Shown here piece by piece: positions 52,804-60,883 of a stretch of DNA of 64,000 bases. Within the stretch, counting starts at the first letter, position 1. Each line of letters opens with the position of its first letter. Source of the stretch: Rhizobium aethiopicum (lineage in GTDB: Bacteria > Pseudomonadota > Alphaproteobacteria > Rhizobiales > Rhizobiaceae). The DNA is taken from NCBI RefSeq assembly GCF_014197535.1, contig NZ_JACIFV010000011.1, positions 62,001-126,000 on the forward strand, given 5' to 3'. Under the pieces are notes generated by a model that saw nothing but the letters and a program-made list of their open reading frames with translations, had not been told where the DNA came from and searched no databases. The position numbers were made by a program, and so were the translations under genes.

Positions 52804-53358
52804 CTAGCACGTCATCGCACTGATCACTGGTGCGTCGTCCAATTGACGCCTGCCTTTCAAAACTTCGATTTCGAGTATGAATGCGTATCCGGCGATCTCT
52901 CCGCCTTGGGACTTGACAAAATTCCCAGTCGCCCGAGCAGTGCCACCCGTCGCTAGAAGGTCATCAGCAATCAGGCATCGCAGGCCGTCACCGATGAGGC
53001 CGGCAGTTACCTCCAGGGTTCCGGAGCAGTATTCACAGCTGTATTCAAATGAGAGGACGTCCCCCGGCAGTTTACCGGGTTTCCTTACCATGATGAAACC
53101 GCAACCGAGCCTATCAGCCAATGAGGCGCCCAAGATGAAACCACGCGCATCAACCGCCAAAATGGCATCGATTTCTGTTCCCGACACTTGGCTTGCGACG
53201 GTAGAAACGACTTCGCCCAATGCACCTCTACCAGCCAGCATAGGCGCTATATCCTTGAACAAGATCCCGCCTATCGGAAAGTTAGGAAATTCTCGTAATG
53301 CTTCTACACCGGATTGGTTAATCCGTGACGCCCCGCTATTTGGAACAGCTACAATCAT
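52804..53358 (-). CDS. Adenine phosphoribosyltransferase-like enzyme (184 aa), first gene of the operon
   Basis: The family pattern is complete: LREFPNFPIGGILFKDIAPMLA, then ILAVDARGFILGASLADRLGCGFIMVRKPGKLPGDVLSFEYSCEYCSGTLEV, and the PRPP loop CLIADDLLATGGTARA. Compared with APRT the VEARG motif is VDARG and the hood loop carries an unusual Cys pair (YSCEYCSG). It would make a nucleotide from PRPP and a base such as adenine. The ATG at 53358 follows GGGGGA. Placement in one operon with a PRPP synthetase suggests dedicated nucleotide supply or base transfer, not plain salvage. Confidence 0.85.
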   Translation of the reverse strand: MIVAVPNSGASRINQSGVEALREFPNFPIGGILFKDIAPMLAGRGALGEVVSTVASQVSGTEIDAILAVDARGFILGASLADRLGCGFIMVRKPGKLPGDVLSFEYSCEYCSGTLEVTAGLIGDGLRCLIADDLLATGGTARATGNFVKSQGGEIAGYAFILEIEVLKGRRQLDDAPVISAMTC

Positions 53359-53429
53359 TTTACTATCCCCCACATGTAACCATCTAAGAGCCTCGTAAGG
53401 TGCGATGGCCTCGCGCACTTTGTGGCCAG

Positions 53430-53608
53430 CCACCAGATGAGGCCCTGGCAAGCTTATCAGCGGCGGCCGCCGCCGCGCCTACCACGTTCCTCCGGGCCGG
53501 CACGGGTCCGCTCTCTGACCAGATCACGCCGGAATTCGCCAGCGCCGCGAACAGATGAAACATCAGTCGGCCGCATAATGTTGTCTCCTCGAAAGCGGCT
53601 CCGATCAT
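53430..53608 (-). pseudogene. Serine recombinase (DNA invertase) fragment
   Basis: The stretch CGRLMFHLFAALA, and after a one-base shift EFRRDLVRERTRAG, matches the TPxGRLMFHLFAALAEFERDLIRERTRAGL segment of invertases/resolvases. Neither the catalytic Ser domain nor a complete C-terminus is present. It is a leftover of a second recombinase just upstream of the apt-radical SAM operon. Confidence 0.7.
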
Positions 53609-53644
53609 GATTCGTCCAGCCCTGATCTTAGTGCCGAGTCAACT

Positions 53645-54100
53645 TTACGTCGCTTTGGGGTTCGTCAGGACCTTGTCAAAAGCATCCTTGACCGGCTTTG
53701 AGATTTCCTCCACCGCCCTGCTTGAGAGCTCCCGGACTTCCTTGGCGTGCTGCAAACTTGTCTCAACGCGCTTGCGGAAAAAGGTCGACTGCTGTTCGAG
53801 GATCTGCGACGGCGAATTCGCGCCCAGCAAAGCTTGCAAATGTGAGAAGCCGGCCTCGGCGTCGGCTTGCAGTGCAGCGATCGTCTTCCACCACAATTCG
53901 TTGCCGAATAGACTTGTCGTTTCGAGGATCGGAGGCAGCATTTTCTGTGTCGCTTCAGCGCCGGACGCAAATTTCAAAAGAGCCTCTGTCACCTGCTTGT
54001 TCCCCTTTTCAACGGATGCGCCGAACTGATCTGGCACCTTGAGCGGCGATGACCCCGGGTTTTCGATCGTTTCAAAGGATCTTTCGGAAATCTTGGTCAT
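53645..54100 (-). CDS. Phasin family protein (151 aa)
   Basis: MTKISERSFETIENPGSSPLKVPDQFGASVEKGNKQVTEALLKFASGAEATQKML ... LFGNELWWKTIAALQADAEAGFSHLQALLGANSPSQILEQQSTFFRKRVETSLQHAKEVRELSSRAVEEISKPVKDAFDKVL follows the phasin-2 pattern, an amphipathic helical bundle coating polyhydroxybutyrate granules. The start at 54100 is preceded by AAGGA. About 190 bp upstream lies a sigma-54-type promoter, so expression with nitrogen-fixation genes in bacteroids is plausible. Confidence 0.85.
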   Translation of the reverse strand: MTKISERSFETIENPGSSPLKVPDQFGASVEKGNKQVTEALLKFASGAEATQKMLPPILETTSLFGNELWWKTIAALQADAEAGFSHLQALLGANSPSQILEQQSTFFRKRVETSLQHAKEVRELSSRAVEEISKPVKDAFDKVLTNPKAT

Positions 54101-54288
54101 TGCATTTTCCTTCTCTTTGAGTTGGTTGCAAGCTGTGACATCGGGATTGACCCCTTCCGCCGGCGGACTATGCATGGCCGCTTTGGTAGAACGCGGATCC
54201 GATGACGAACGGTCAGGTGGCCTCCGTTCCGTTCGTTTCATGAACCGGCATCATGCAGACTGCTTTCTGCCGCTTGTAACCAGGGATC

Positions 54289-54305
54289 AGCAAACACCAT
54301 GCCAA
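54289..54305 (-). promoter_or_regulatory. Sigma-54 (-24/-12) promoter upstream of the phasin gene
   Basis: On the minus strand TTGGCATGGTGTTTGCT fits the consensus TTGGCACG-N4-TTGCW with one mismatch; GG and GC are 10 bp apart as required. It points to the phasin start at 54100. A TGT-N10-ACG half-match (one base off the NifA site TGT-N10-ACA) lies further upstream. Confidence 0.65.
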
Positions 54306-55000
54306 CTGCTCCGACGCGCCAAGAAGATGATTTTCTTTTATCAATGGGCGGGTTGAGGGCAGGTTGATGTGTATTTGACGGAGAGACCGGCGAACAAAAC
54401 GTTCCAATCACGACAAACCTGACAAAAGTGGCGGATGCCCGACATTTGCGAGAAATGTCGACGGTTGCGCTGGGGACAAGGGAATTCACGTGGACTTCAA
54501 ATCGCGCCAAGGATCATGTGCCTGTTCGTGGCTAAGGGGCGTTACTCGACTTCTCGTGAACGTCCCTGGCGGTCTTATCAACCCTTGTCCTGGTTCCTGC
54601 TTTGCACCACCTTCCGCTTGGAGCCATGAAGAGGGTCGTTGTTTCGATAATTTGAGGATGGGCTGCTTGGCGATTTGTTCGTAGCCCAGCTCGGGTCCAT
54701 ACGTCTCGGTACGGTTCGCCTGCCTATCCTGTTCACGGCACTTTCGAACATAAGACCGAACGTCATCAGAGCGATCGCTGTGATGCGCAACATATTTCAT
54801 TTGGTACGACGTTTGCTGGTGATCGGTGACGCTGGTTGACCATAGGCTCTGATGCCGATCTCGTCGGACAAGGACGCAATTGAAGTCAACTACGGAGGTT
54901 TTCGGGACCTGACACGATGATTGGTTCGGTGCATGCGGAACGCTTGGCGGCACGAGGATGACACCGAAAAGTACGTGGGGTCAAATCAATGGAGTGAAAA
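54306..55000. other. Gene-less region between phasin and aquaporin genes
   Basis: A perfect short dyad, CGACATTT/AAATGTCG, lies near 54452-54472. Otherwise only mirrored short frames occur. It includes the upstream activating region for the sigma-54 promoter and the aquaporin promoter. Confidence 0.35.
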
Positions 55001-55774
55001 ATGAAAAAGTATGTTTGCGAATTCTTCGGGACCTTCACACTTGTCTTCCTCGGCTGCGGCACATTGCTTTATATGCGTCAAGAGGTGGGCCTGTTGGGTG
55101 TCGCTTTAGCCTTCGGGACGACCGTGGTTGCAATGGCCTACACGATTGGCCCAGTCTCGGGCGCGCATCTCAATCCGGCGGTCAGCCTGGGTTTCCTCGT
55201 GTCGCGCCGATTGAGAGTGTGGGACTTTCTCGCGTATGTCTCCGCCCAATGTGCAGGAGCTATCGCGGCGGCAGGCACGCTCTACCTTATCGCTATGAAC
55301 AAGGTCGGCGGTTACGATATCACCCTAGAAGGTTTCGCCCAAACCGGCTGGGTAGTCTACGGATGGAGAGCTGCGTTCCTATTCGAGTTTATCGCCACGT
55401 TCCTGTTCGTAACTGTATTCCTCAAATGCACGGCTGGACGCGGCGCTGTTGCACGATTGGCGATTGGACTTGCCTTAGTTGCGATCCACCTTGGCGGTAT
55501 CACCGTTTCGGGTTCTTCTGTGAATCCAGCACGATCGATCGGCCCAGCACTTTTCGCAGGAGGGGCGGCACTCTCTCAACTCTGGCTTTATATATGTGCG
55601 CCAATGCTCGGCGCTATTGCGGCCGGCCTTCTTCAGCTCAGGGGGATCGTCGCGTCAAGCGAGCCGCAAAGTCTGCGCCAATTTGAATCGCGCGAAATGA
55701 CCAGCGACATATCCAGCCCGGTTTCATTCTTTCGCCACCGAAGGAGAGGTATCCCAAAAAGGGAAAGCCACTGA
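55001..55774 (+). CDS. MIP-family aquaporin (AqpZ-like, 257 aa)
   Basis: Six membrane segments and two NPA loops: SGAHLNPAVSLGF (about residues 53-65) and SGSSVNPARSIGPALF (about 170-185). The Arg after the second NPA and the aromatic/His positions point to a water channel rather than a glycerol channel. The N-terminus MKKYVCEFFGTFTLVFLGCGT is typical AqpZ. A 30-residue polar tail after LRGIVASSEPQ exceeds the usual length. The ATG lies behind GGAGTGAAAA. Confidence 0.9.
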   Translation: MKKYVCEFFGTFTLVFLGCGTLLYMRQEVGLLGVALAFGTTVVAMAYTIGPVSGAHLNPAVSLGFLVSRRLRVWDFLAYVSAQCAGAIAAAGTLYLIAMNKVGGYDITLEGFAQTGWVVYGWRAAFLFEFIATFLFVTVFLKCTAGRGAVARLAIGLALVAIHLGGITVSGSSVNPARSIGPALFAGGAALSQLWLYICAPMLGAIAAGLLQLRGIVASSEPQSLRQFESREMTSDISSPVSFFRHRRRGIPKRESH

Positions 55775-56048
55775 TCGAGGAGGGGGTCTCGACCTTGACA
55801 GGGGAGCGCATCCCCAGACACTCGCCGTTGCATCCCGCATATCTTGACGCTTACTGCGATCTTCCTACGGATTGGGACCACGGTCGTCTCTGACGTATCG
55901 ACAAACGTCGCATACGGATCGACAATGGCAGCCCAACGTCCAGCTATCATTGGCGGCGATCCAAAACGGCGGCGATCGCGGCCAAAGCCTCGTGTATCGC
56001 GATACTCACCGACCTTCCGCTCAAGGTTGTCAAGGGTCCGCGATACTC
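55775..56048. other. Intergenic
   Basis: No gene recognised. Confidence 0.3.
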
Positions 56049-56096
56049 ATCCATACCGCAGATGCGTGTCATTAGGAGCATGAATTTTACAATGGT
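56049..56096 (+). promoter_or_regulatory. nod box-like element (NodD-dependent promoter)
   Basis: ATCCAT (56049-56054), GATG (56061-56064) and ATTTTAC (56084-56090) occur with exactly the spacing of the 47-bp nod box consensus (positions 1, 13 and 36). The middle part is diverged. It points toward the acyltransferase gene, about 490 bp downstream. Such elements bind NodD and switch on nodulation genes in response to plant flavonoids. Confidence 0.7.
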
Positions 56097-56581
56097 GAGG
56101 CTGCCATATAGGACACGTTGGGCGGCGGATCTAATGGAGCAAATCTCCAGCGTCTGGGGGGTTGCGCTGGGGTGCCGATCCACACCCAAGCGCCGGTAGG
56201 TGATAGACGATACCCACAGCGGCTAGGAGCCATTGAATCGGCAATATGTTCTTTTGATACGGTGTCGCGCAAGTTTGGCATGGAGAATCATATGCAATCG
56301 CAACAATAGCCGAGTGCAGAGTCAAGCAGCGCTACTTGCATACGCGCAAATGTCCGTTAGAAGATTTCGACGACGTGGCAGCCCAAGCAGTTGCGCGGCA
56401 GCGAGTTTAGGCGGGGCGTACGTTGCGGCGAAAAACAGCCAATGGACACGCCGAAAACGGCTACTGGGCCTAAGTCGCCACGGTCGCCCTGTGAACTTGG
56501 AACCCAGGCAAATTGTATGACCGTTGGCCGTCGTTCAGCATGCCGAAGTCGGAGCGCTGATCGGAAGCTGGATTAGCCTGC
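56097..56581. other. Leader between nod box and acyltransferase gene
   Basis: About 485 bp without an open gene. It is either a long leader or a remnant of a deleted nodulation gene that the nod box once served. Confidence 0.4.
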
Positions 56582-57760
56582 ATGATGAACGAGAGGTTGG
56601 AAAATGCCGCTTTCAAAGGCTCCCGTAGGCATCGTGAGATGTTGAGAATGCGAGCAAGAATTGTAGGTGGAAAGACAGTGCCTGAGGCGCCAGAGGCCGA
56701 CGATCGCGATCTAGCTTTAGACTTCGCCAAAGGAATACTCATTGTCTTGGTGATTTTCGGTCACCTGATACAATATATCTTTTACGAGGGTGATGGCTTC
56801 TGGGATTCGGCATGCTTCAAATCGATCTACATGTTTCACATGCCTCTCTTTATGGCGATAAGCGGATATCTCTCTAGATCAGGGCTACTAGGCAAATCGT
56901 TCAGGCAAGCCATCGGTGATCGCGCGCTGCAGCTCCTGGTGCCGACGCTGTTCTGGTGCACCCTTTTGGAGGCAGTCAAATTGCTCATGTTTCCCCGGCC
57001 GCCGGACGCACCTGGCAACCTGTTGCAATTCATGCACGATTTCGTCGGCACATACTGGTTCATCTGGGCTGCGTTTGCTTCTTTTCTTTTGGTCAAACTT
57101 ATTTCGATCTTCAACTCCGGGTCGGCACGCTCTTTGCTTGTCTCATCCATACTGGTCGCAGTTGCCCCCGTGACGTTTTCTATATTCCCTCTCATAAAGT
57201 ACACCTATCCCTTTTTCTGCATGGGATTTTCATTTGCGCAGTCGAGAGATTGGTGGACGAGCATAATGCGGTATCATAAGCCACTCCTGATGATGTCCGC
57301 CTCTATCGCGGCTAGCTTGTGCTTCATGGCGTGGCGCGAGGACACCTATGTCTACAACAATCTCGCCTTAATCCAGGATCTGCAGTCGGCAAAAGATATC
57401 CTTCTGATGTTTTTTGGCTCGACAGTGGCCTCTGCAGTGATGATCGAGATTCTGCTTCAATCCTGGAAAATTGGACGCTCGAACCGGGTGGTTCGCTTTA
57501 TCGCCGTGGAAGTGGGGCAGAGCACGCTCGTGTTGTACCTGGTGCAGGCTACGGTATTCCGTCTCATGGATTTGATACAATACGGAGAACAATGGGCTCC
57601 CACAATGAGGTCTGGCGCGGCGGGAATTCTCGGGACGATGATCATTGCCGTAGCACTAGCAGTTCGCTGGAGCGTGCGCGACATTCCCTATCTGTCCCAG
57701 CTCATGCTTGGAACGCCACCCCGCCTCGTTCGTTTGCCGAGCAATCCTGCGAATAACTAG
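56582..57760 (+). CDS. Membrane acyltransferase-3 family protein, NolL/NodX-like (392 aa)
   Basis: The domain begins LALDFAKGILIVLVIFGHLIQYIFY, where the His in IFGHL is the conserved catalytic-site residue of acyltransferase-3 proteins. YMFHMPLFMAISGYLSRSG, WFIWAAFASFLLVKL and about ten membrane helices follow. Length and type match NolL and NodX, which O-acetylate the Nod factor. The nod box upstream supports this role. A 40-residue polar N-terminus precedes the first helix; the start could also be the later ATG of MLRMRARIVGG. Which sugar is acetylated cannot be told from sequence. Confidence 0.75.
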   Translation: MMNERLENAAFKGSRRHREMLRMRARIVGGKTVPEAPEADDRDLALDFAKGILIVLVIFGHLIQYIFYEGDGFWDSACFKSIYMFHMPLFMAISGYLSRSGLLGKSFRQAIGDRALQLLVPTLFWCTLLEAVKLLMFPRPPDAPGNLLQFMHDFVGTYWFIWAAFASFLLVKLISIFNSGSARSLLVSSILVAVAPVTFSIFPLIKYTYPFFCMGFSFAQSRDWWTSIMRYHKPLLMMSASIAASLCFMAWREDTYVYNNLALIQDLQSAKDILLMFFGSTVASAVMIEILLQSWKIGRSNRVVRFIAVEVGQSTLVLYLVQATVFRLMDLIQYGEQWAPTMRSGAAGILGTMIIAVALAVRWSVRDIPYLSQLMLGTPPRLVRLPSNPANN

Positions 57761-58998
57761 CGGTGTTCAATTCTCAACCTAAACTTCGTCAGCAAGCAAG
57801 CATGCCAAGGCACGCGTTAAGGGGCCCATTTTTAAAGGATCCTTTTGCACGAAGATCGGCTGAGGTCCGACTGATGTGCCAATCACGTATCGAGAATCCG
57901 CAAACCCCTCGCGCCCAATGCTCCGCGACGACGCGGGCGCTTGACCCCCAGGGTATCGACTCCACCCTCTTTGAGGTTGCCAAAGATTCGGTTTGCTTCG
58001 CACTTGTTTGGGGTCCGCTTGCCGCCAGGTCCCGTTGTCCCTGCTAAAATCGCGAGCGTTCGCTAAGGTACCAGAAACGCTTTTCCGGCCTGTGCTAAGC
58101 AATGACCGGAAACAGCGAGTATCGCCTCAGCGGTCACACCGAGGCAGCACTGCTCCATGACGGCCGCTGCCACAGTCATCCTCTTGCCGGCGCCGACGGT
58201 ACCGGCCAGCTAGGTCGTGCCGGCAGCATGATCCCCCGGGTGCCGTGTTCTGGTGCGGATAGAGAGTGAACGCGGCCGACGCACGCCGGCAACTTAAGAT
58301 ACACGCCGCCGAGGCGCCCAGGGGCTGGTTGTTGAAACGGTCCTAAAACCTTGCGGCCGGTCGATCCGGTGGGCATCGGACCAGGACCCGGCCCTGAAGG
58401 GCCATCTGATCTTCGTGAGCTTCCCCTTTGCCGGCTACGTCTAACAGCCGTTCACTGTGGAAATTCAGAGCGTTGTTGAGCTGTCGCCGGCGTCGCGGGG
58501 GCCTATGCCGCATTCCATTTGCCCGCGGCATTCCCCCAAATGACGGCGCTAACTGTCGAGGAAGGGAGCTCCAGCCAGTGATGCATGCGGGTCTCGGAGT
58601 CCATCACTGGGAGGCGCTGTGATCGCCAAGCAAAGAAGATCGACCGGCTGCACCTCGGCAAGCGGCCGGACATTGCGCCCAATCCGCGAATTGAGAGCGG
58701 AGCGGCTTCGGCGGGTGTCATTTGTTGCTGACGTGGCCGGAGAATAGGCTTCCGCCGCTGCACCGGGATGCCATTTCTTCGATCCCCACCGCGTCTTGTC
58801 CGGTTCACGACAACGTTGTCCTCGATCAATTCTTCATGGGCTAGCTAAGAAGCTGGAAACAATACAGATGCCGTGTTCCGAACCTCAGCGGAGGAGACTG
58901 GCATGAGTCTTGAACTCCCAGAACTACGCGGCGGGCAATCGCCTGGTGGAACGTGTGGCGTCCGGTCGAAGTCGATTTGAACCTTGAAGGGAAAATAC
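57761..58998. other. Gene-less stretch of about 1.2 kb
   Basis: Only mirrored short frames without ribosome sites. Eroded symbiosis-island DNA is likely, but no piece was recognisable. Confidence 0.4.
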
Positions 58999-59095
58999 AT
59001 GGCAGGTCTGCATCAGTTCGCACGGAAAAGGGGGGATCGGCAAGTACACGGCCTCTCAAGATACTCTCACTGTCCTTGTCGACCTCGAAAAGCTG
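58999..59095 (+). pseudogene. nifH: nifH 5' relic
   Basis: An ATG at 58999 starts MAGLHQFA, then in the adjacent frame GKGGIGKYTASQDTLTVLVDLEKLI. This mirrors the N-terminus of dinitrogenase reductase, [32 protein letters not shown]. The P-loop Ser is Tyr here, a frameshift lies in the KGGG stretch, and similarity ends after about 30 codons. It is a dead fragment. Confidence 0.6.
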
Positions 59096-59438
59096 ATTCC
59101 ACCCCCCGCCTGATCCTCAATTCGAAAGCCCGAGACACGGTTTTACACCTGGCGGCGAATAGGTTGGTTGAGGGTGGAGTTCGCGGCGAAACCTACCGCC
59201 ACTGGACTATCGCGACGGGAATCTCGCTTGTGAAGCGCTTTTCGTCAAGCCCGCCAGCGTTGCCCGCCGCTTGCCGTTGTTGTTGCGGCCGCCCCGTTTC
59301 GAGGGGCCATGTCATTCGTCCGGGCCAAGTTGCGTCGCCACAGGTCCCATCTGCCGCACCATTTTAAGGGATGGTGTTACCGGAAGCGGGTGTGGCCCTT
59401 AGTCAAACCGCATCCAACACTCAGGAGGATTTTAACTG
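59096..59438. other. Intergenic; promoter region of the nifX-associated gene
   Basis: No gene recognised. There is no clear -24/-12 promoter. GGAGG lies just before the next start. Confidence 0.35.
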
Positions 59439-59924
59439 ATGTCAAACGTCACCCCTGTCCCCAACAATGCTCGATTAGATGAGAAAGATGCTCTCGCCAC
59501 GCCTTTCATTAAGTGCCTCTTGCGTCTGATGCGTGCTCAAGACACCTTTGAATTGTGGCAAGAGAAATCGGACACCGATTTGCTCTGTGATTTCATCGTG
59601 ACGAGGCAGCAGCGTAGGGCGATTCCTCTCATCGGGGGACCTGACCTAGAGGTGCAGTGGCGGCTTGAGATCTTCTATGCCGCCGTAGCACTTGCTATAG
59701 AGGAGCAGTCCGGACTGATGGCGTCACCGGTGTTGACTGTGAACCATGAGGGATTCGGTCGGATATTACTCACGGCGGGGCGGCTCGTAGTACTCTCGAA
59801 GACGCTCCGCGACGTACATCGATTTGGCTTCGACAACCTCCAAAAGCTCGCCGAGGCGGGAACTGGCCTGGTCGATAATGGCTTAACAACAATTAAGACC
59901 TATTCAGATGTAGCGCGCGTTTAA
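59439..59924 (+). CDS. NifX-associated nitrogen fixation protein (DUF269, 161 aa)
   Basis: ATPFIKCLLRLMRAQDTFELWQEKSDTDLLCDFIVTRQQRRAIPLIGGPDLEVQWRLEIFYAAVALAIEEQSGLMASPVLTVNHEGFGRILLTAGRLVVLSKTLRDVHRFGFDNLQKLAEAGTGLVDNGL matches the DUF269 family, usually encoded after nifX in nifENX operons. It may handle FeMo-cofactor precursors. The ATG follows GGAGG. Length is normal and the frame intact, yet nifE, nifN and nifX are missing from the window, so this is an isolated piece of a nif cluster. Confidence 0.88.
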   Translation: MSNVTPVPNNARLDEKDALATPFIKCLLRLMRAQDTFELWQEKSDTDLLCDFIVTRQQRRAIPLIGGPDLEVQWRLEIFYAAVALAIEEQSGLMASPVLTVNHEGFGRILLTAGRLVVLSKTLRDVHRFGFDNLQKLAEAGTGLVDNGLTTIKTYSDVARV

Positions 59925-60249
59925 GTGCGGTTGAAACGGCTCATATAGGGCGGAATTCTTCGCTAATCTGCCCAGCAATCAAGCAATCCGGGGGTGTGCC
60001 CTAGCGTTCTTGGCGCGGGGGGGGGGGCGACATGGAGGAACCTGCATGACAGTGCGTTCACTACTCACTACGGCTCCTCTTTGGCTCCGGCGTATCTCAC
60101 AAGCACTGATCAAGCGACGTGTATTGGCTGCGCCCCTTGTTTTCTGGTCTGCCAGTGTTCGGCAGGAAGGTAGGTGGTTGGCCTTCAAATGACCTGTCAC
60201 CGAATTTTCATCCGGCGTCTGACCTGCCACTGAGAATTTCTGAACCGCT
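59925..60249. other. Intergenic between the nif remnant and the IS3 fragment
   Basis: It contains a run of nine G near 60019-60027 and no gene. Confidence 0.35.
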
Positions 60250-60856
60250 CCCAAACGTTGGACCACCGGATGCTAGAGTTTTCCGGCTTCATTCAGGGAG
60301 GCGGGCTGGTTGCGCCTCCCGAATTCACCAACGAGATCGGCACCTTGTTGCCGATCGCACCATGAGGTCTTTCCTCATTGTAGTATCTACGCCAATCCTC
60401 CATCTTTTCGCGGGCATCCGCAAGGGTCAGGAACCAATGCTGGTTCAGGCATTCTGCACGGAAGCGGCCATTGAACGCTTCGATGAAAGCATTATCAGTC
60501 GGCTTGCCGGGGCGTGAGAAGTCCAACGTCACACCCTTGGAATAGGCCCGCAGGTCCAAGTCGCGCGACACGAACTCGGTCCCTTGGTCGACACGGATCG
60601 TTTTCGGATAGCCGGCTTTTTGGCACACCCGTTCAAGGGTTTGCACAACGTCTTCGCCTCTATAGCTATGACGTGGATCAAGCACCGGCACGTAGCGCGA
60701 GAAGGTGTCGACCACCGTCAGCACGCGCAGTTTCTTACCCGTTGCGAGTTGGTCGTGAACGAAGTCCATCGCCCACGTTCCGATCACCGCCGCTTCAAGT
60801 TCACAGCCGACAATGTTGCCATGCTGCTTAACCGTGACGTTCACAACCGTTTTCAA
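60250..60856 (-). pseudogene. IS3-family transposase OrfB, 3' part
   Basis: WAMDFVHDQLATGKKLRVLTVVDTFSRYVPVL ... IRVDQGTEFVSRDLDLRAYSKGVTLDFSRPGKPTDNAFIEAFNGRFRAECLNQHWFLTLADAREKMEDWRRYYNEERPHGAIGNKVP carries the three DDE residues of an IS3 integrase domain. The N-terminal third is missing where it abuts the exporter gene at about 60860, so the insertion has since been truncated. It is not closely similar to the IS3 copies at 40-42 kb. Confidence 0.88.
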
Positions 60857-60883
60857 TCCTCGAGCCGACAGGGCCTACACGGA

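Noticed and set aside
54486..54953. 155-codon minus-strand frame between the phasin and aquaporin genes
   Set aside because: No ribosome site, no recognisable domain, and overlapped by equally open frames on the other strand.
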